A DNA stretch of 64,000 nt from the NCBI GenBank assembly GCA_900540185.1, contig UQFH01000008.1:1-64000 (forward strand), written 5' to 3'. Shown here piece after piece: positions 63,661 through 64,000 of the stretch (position 1 is its first letter; each line of letters opens with the position of its first letter). A program made the position numbers and the translations under genes. Below the pieces are notes generated by a model. That model did no database searches. It had not been told where the DNA came from and was given only the letters and a program-made list of their open reading frames with translations. This stretch comes from an uncultured Eubacteriales bacterium (GTDB lineage: Bacteria > Bacillota > Clostridia > Tissierellales > Peptoniphilaceae).

Positions 63661-64000
63661 AATTAAAACTCTGGGTTGCAAAGTGAATTTTGTTGAAAGT
63701 CTTGCGCTTGAAGAAAGGCTTAGAAAAGCGGGATTTGAAATAGTCGATTCAAATGAAGAAATATGCGACATTTTTATTTTAAATTCATGCAGCGTCACAA
63801 ATGAAAGTGACAAGAAATCAAGACAGGCTTTAAGTAGAAATCGCAAAATGAATCCTGATAATTACTCTGTGATTATGGGGTGTTATAGTCAAGTATCAAA
63901 AGATGAGCTTTTAGAAAACAAAAATGTAAATCTTGTTGTCGGAAATAAGGACAAGCTTGATATCTCATATTTAATGAATTTAGGTAAAGACAAGGGCGAA
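63650..64000 (+). CDS. mtaB: MtaB-like tRNA t6A37 methylthiotransferase (N-terminal part)
   Basis: The frame from ATG 63650 (AAAGGAAT before it) is open to the window end, 117 codons. It begins KIKTLGCKVNFVESLALEE and has NSCSVTNESDKKSRQ and IMGCYSQVS, the three cysteines of the N-terminal MTTase domain (CKVN, CSVT, CYSQ). The radical SAM part lies beyond the window. The CKxN and CxVT forms and the position after rsmE favour MtaB over MiaB. Confidence 0.9.
   Translation, partial: MKVKIKTLGCKVNFVESLALEERLRKAGFEIVDSNEEICDIFILNSCSVTNESDKKSRQALSRNRKMNPDNYSVIMGCYSQVSKDELLENKNVNLVVGNKDKLDISYLMNLGKDKGE

Overview
The window is a low-GC, densely packed chromosome segment of an anaerobic Gram-positive bacterium (Firmicutes; probably Clostridia/Tissierellia, with a Peptoniphilaceae-like gene content). 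Supporting signs are S-layer-homology surface proteins, Stalk-domain secreted proteins, Clostridia-type iron-sulfur L-serine dehydratase (two subunits), pyruvate phosphate dikinase, a class III heat-shock operon (ctsR-mcsA-mcsB-clpC-radA), a class I heat-shock operon with CIRCE operators, strong AGGAGG ribosome sites and many TTG starts. The species assignment is inference.

Layout. 1-85: the 3' end (domains V/VI) of a group II intron. 266-7914: two SLH surface proteins (one with a CAP domain, one very large with leucine-rich repeats) and a BMP-type lipoprotein. 8087-12336: glycolytic operon gap-pgk-tpiA-eno. 12431-14349: NlpC/P60 wall hydrolase and folD. 14506-16722: a TetR regulator divergent from a radical SAM/SPASM protein, with a consensus promoter, a palindromic operator and a long leader hairpin. 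16843-18039: Stalk-domain protein. 18331-23890: the ctsR operon. 23993-29742: a selenocysteine locus: ComEA-like lipoprotein, selD (with an in-frame UGA and a bSECIS hairpin), selA, selB, an orphan response regulator, then tRNA-Sec. 29794-34863: phosphoglucomutase, and on the minus strand an amidohydrolase-like membrane protein with sdaAB and sdaAA. 34958-39109: four translationally coupled genes (PfkB-like, Mre11/SbcD-like, small Rad50/SbcC-like with membrane hairpin, second metallophosphoesterase). 39115-47841: nagB, CYTH protein, a small membrane protein, zinc peptidase, trpS and a purD-purL gene fusion. 47887-53471 (minus): ABC exporter, ppdK and a half-length PPDK regulatory protein. 53628-64000: lepB, lepA, hemW, hrcA-grpE-dnaK-dnaJ, prmA, rsmE and the start of mtaB.

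The most interesting observations are: (1) coordinated decay of the protein-arginine-phosphorylation system in the ctsR operon (McsB lacks the kinase motifs, McsA lacks its first zinc finger, ClpC lacks both acidic phosphoarginine-docking residues); (2) a complete selenocysteine insertion locus in which SelD is itself a selenoprotein, and which contains an orphan response regulator whose phospho-acceptor Asp is Glu; (3) a PurD-PurL fusion with the old purL start codon still visible at the junction; (4) the four-gene PfkB-like/Mre11/Rad50-like operon; (5) an amidohydrolase-like protein without its metal ligands; and (6) a PPDK regulator reduced to its catalytic half. All family comparisons are from memory of family sequences; no database search was run.
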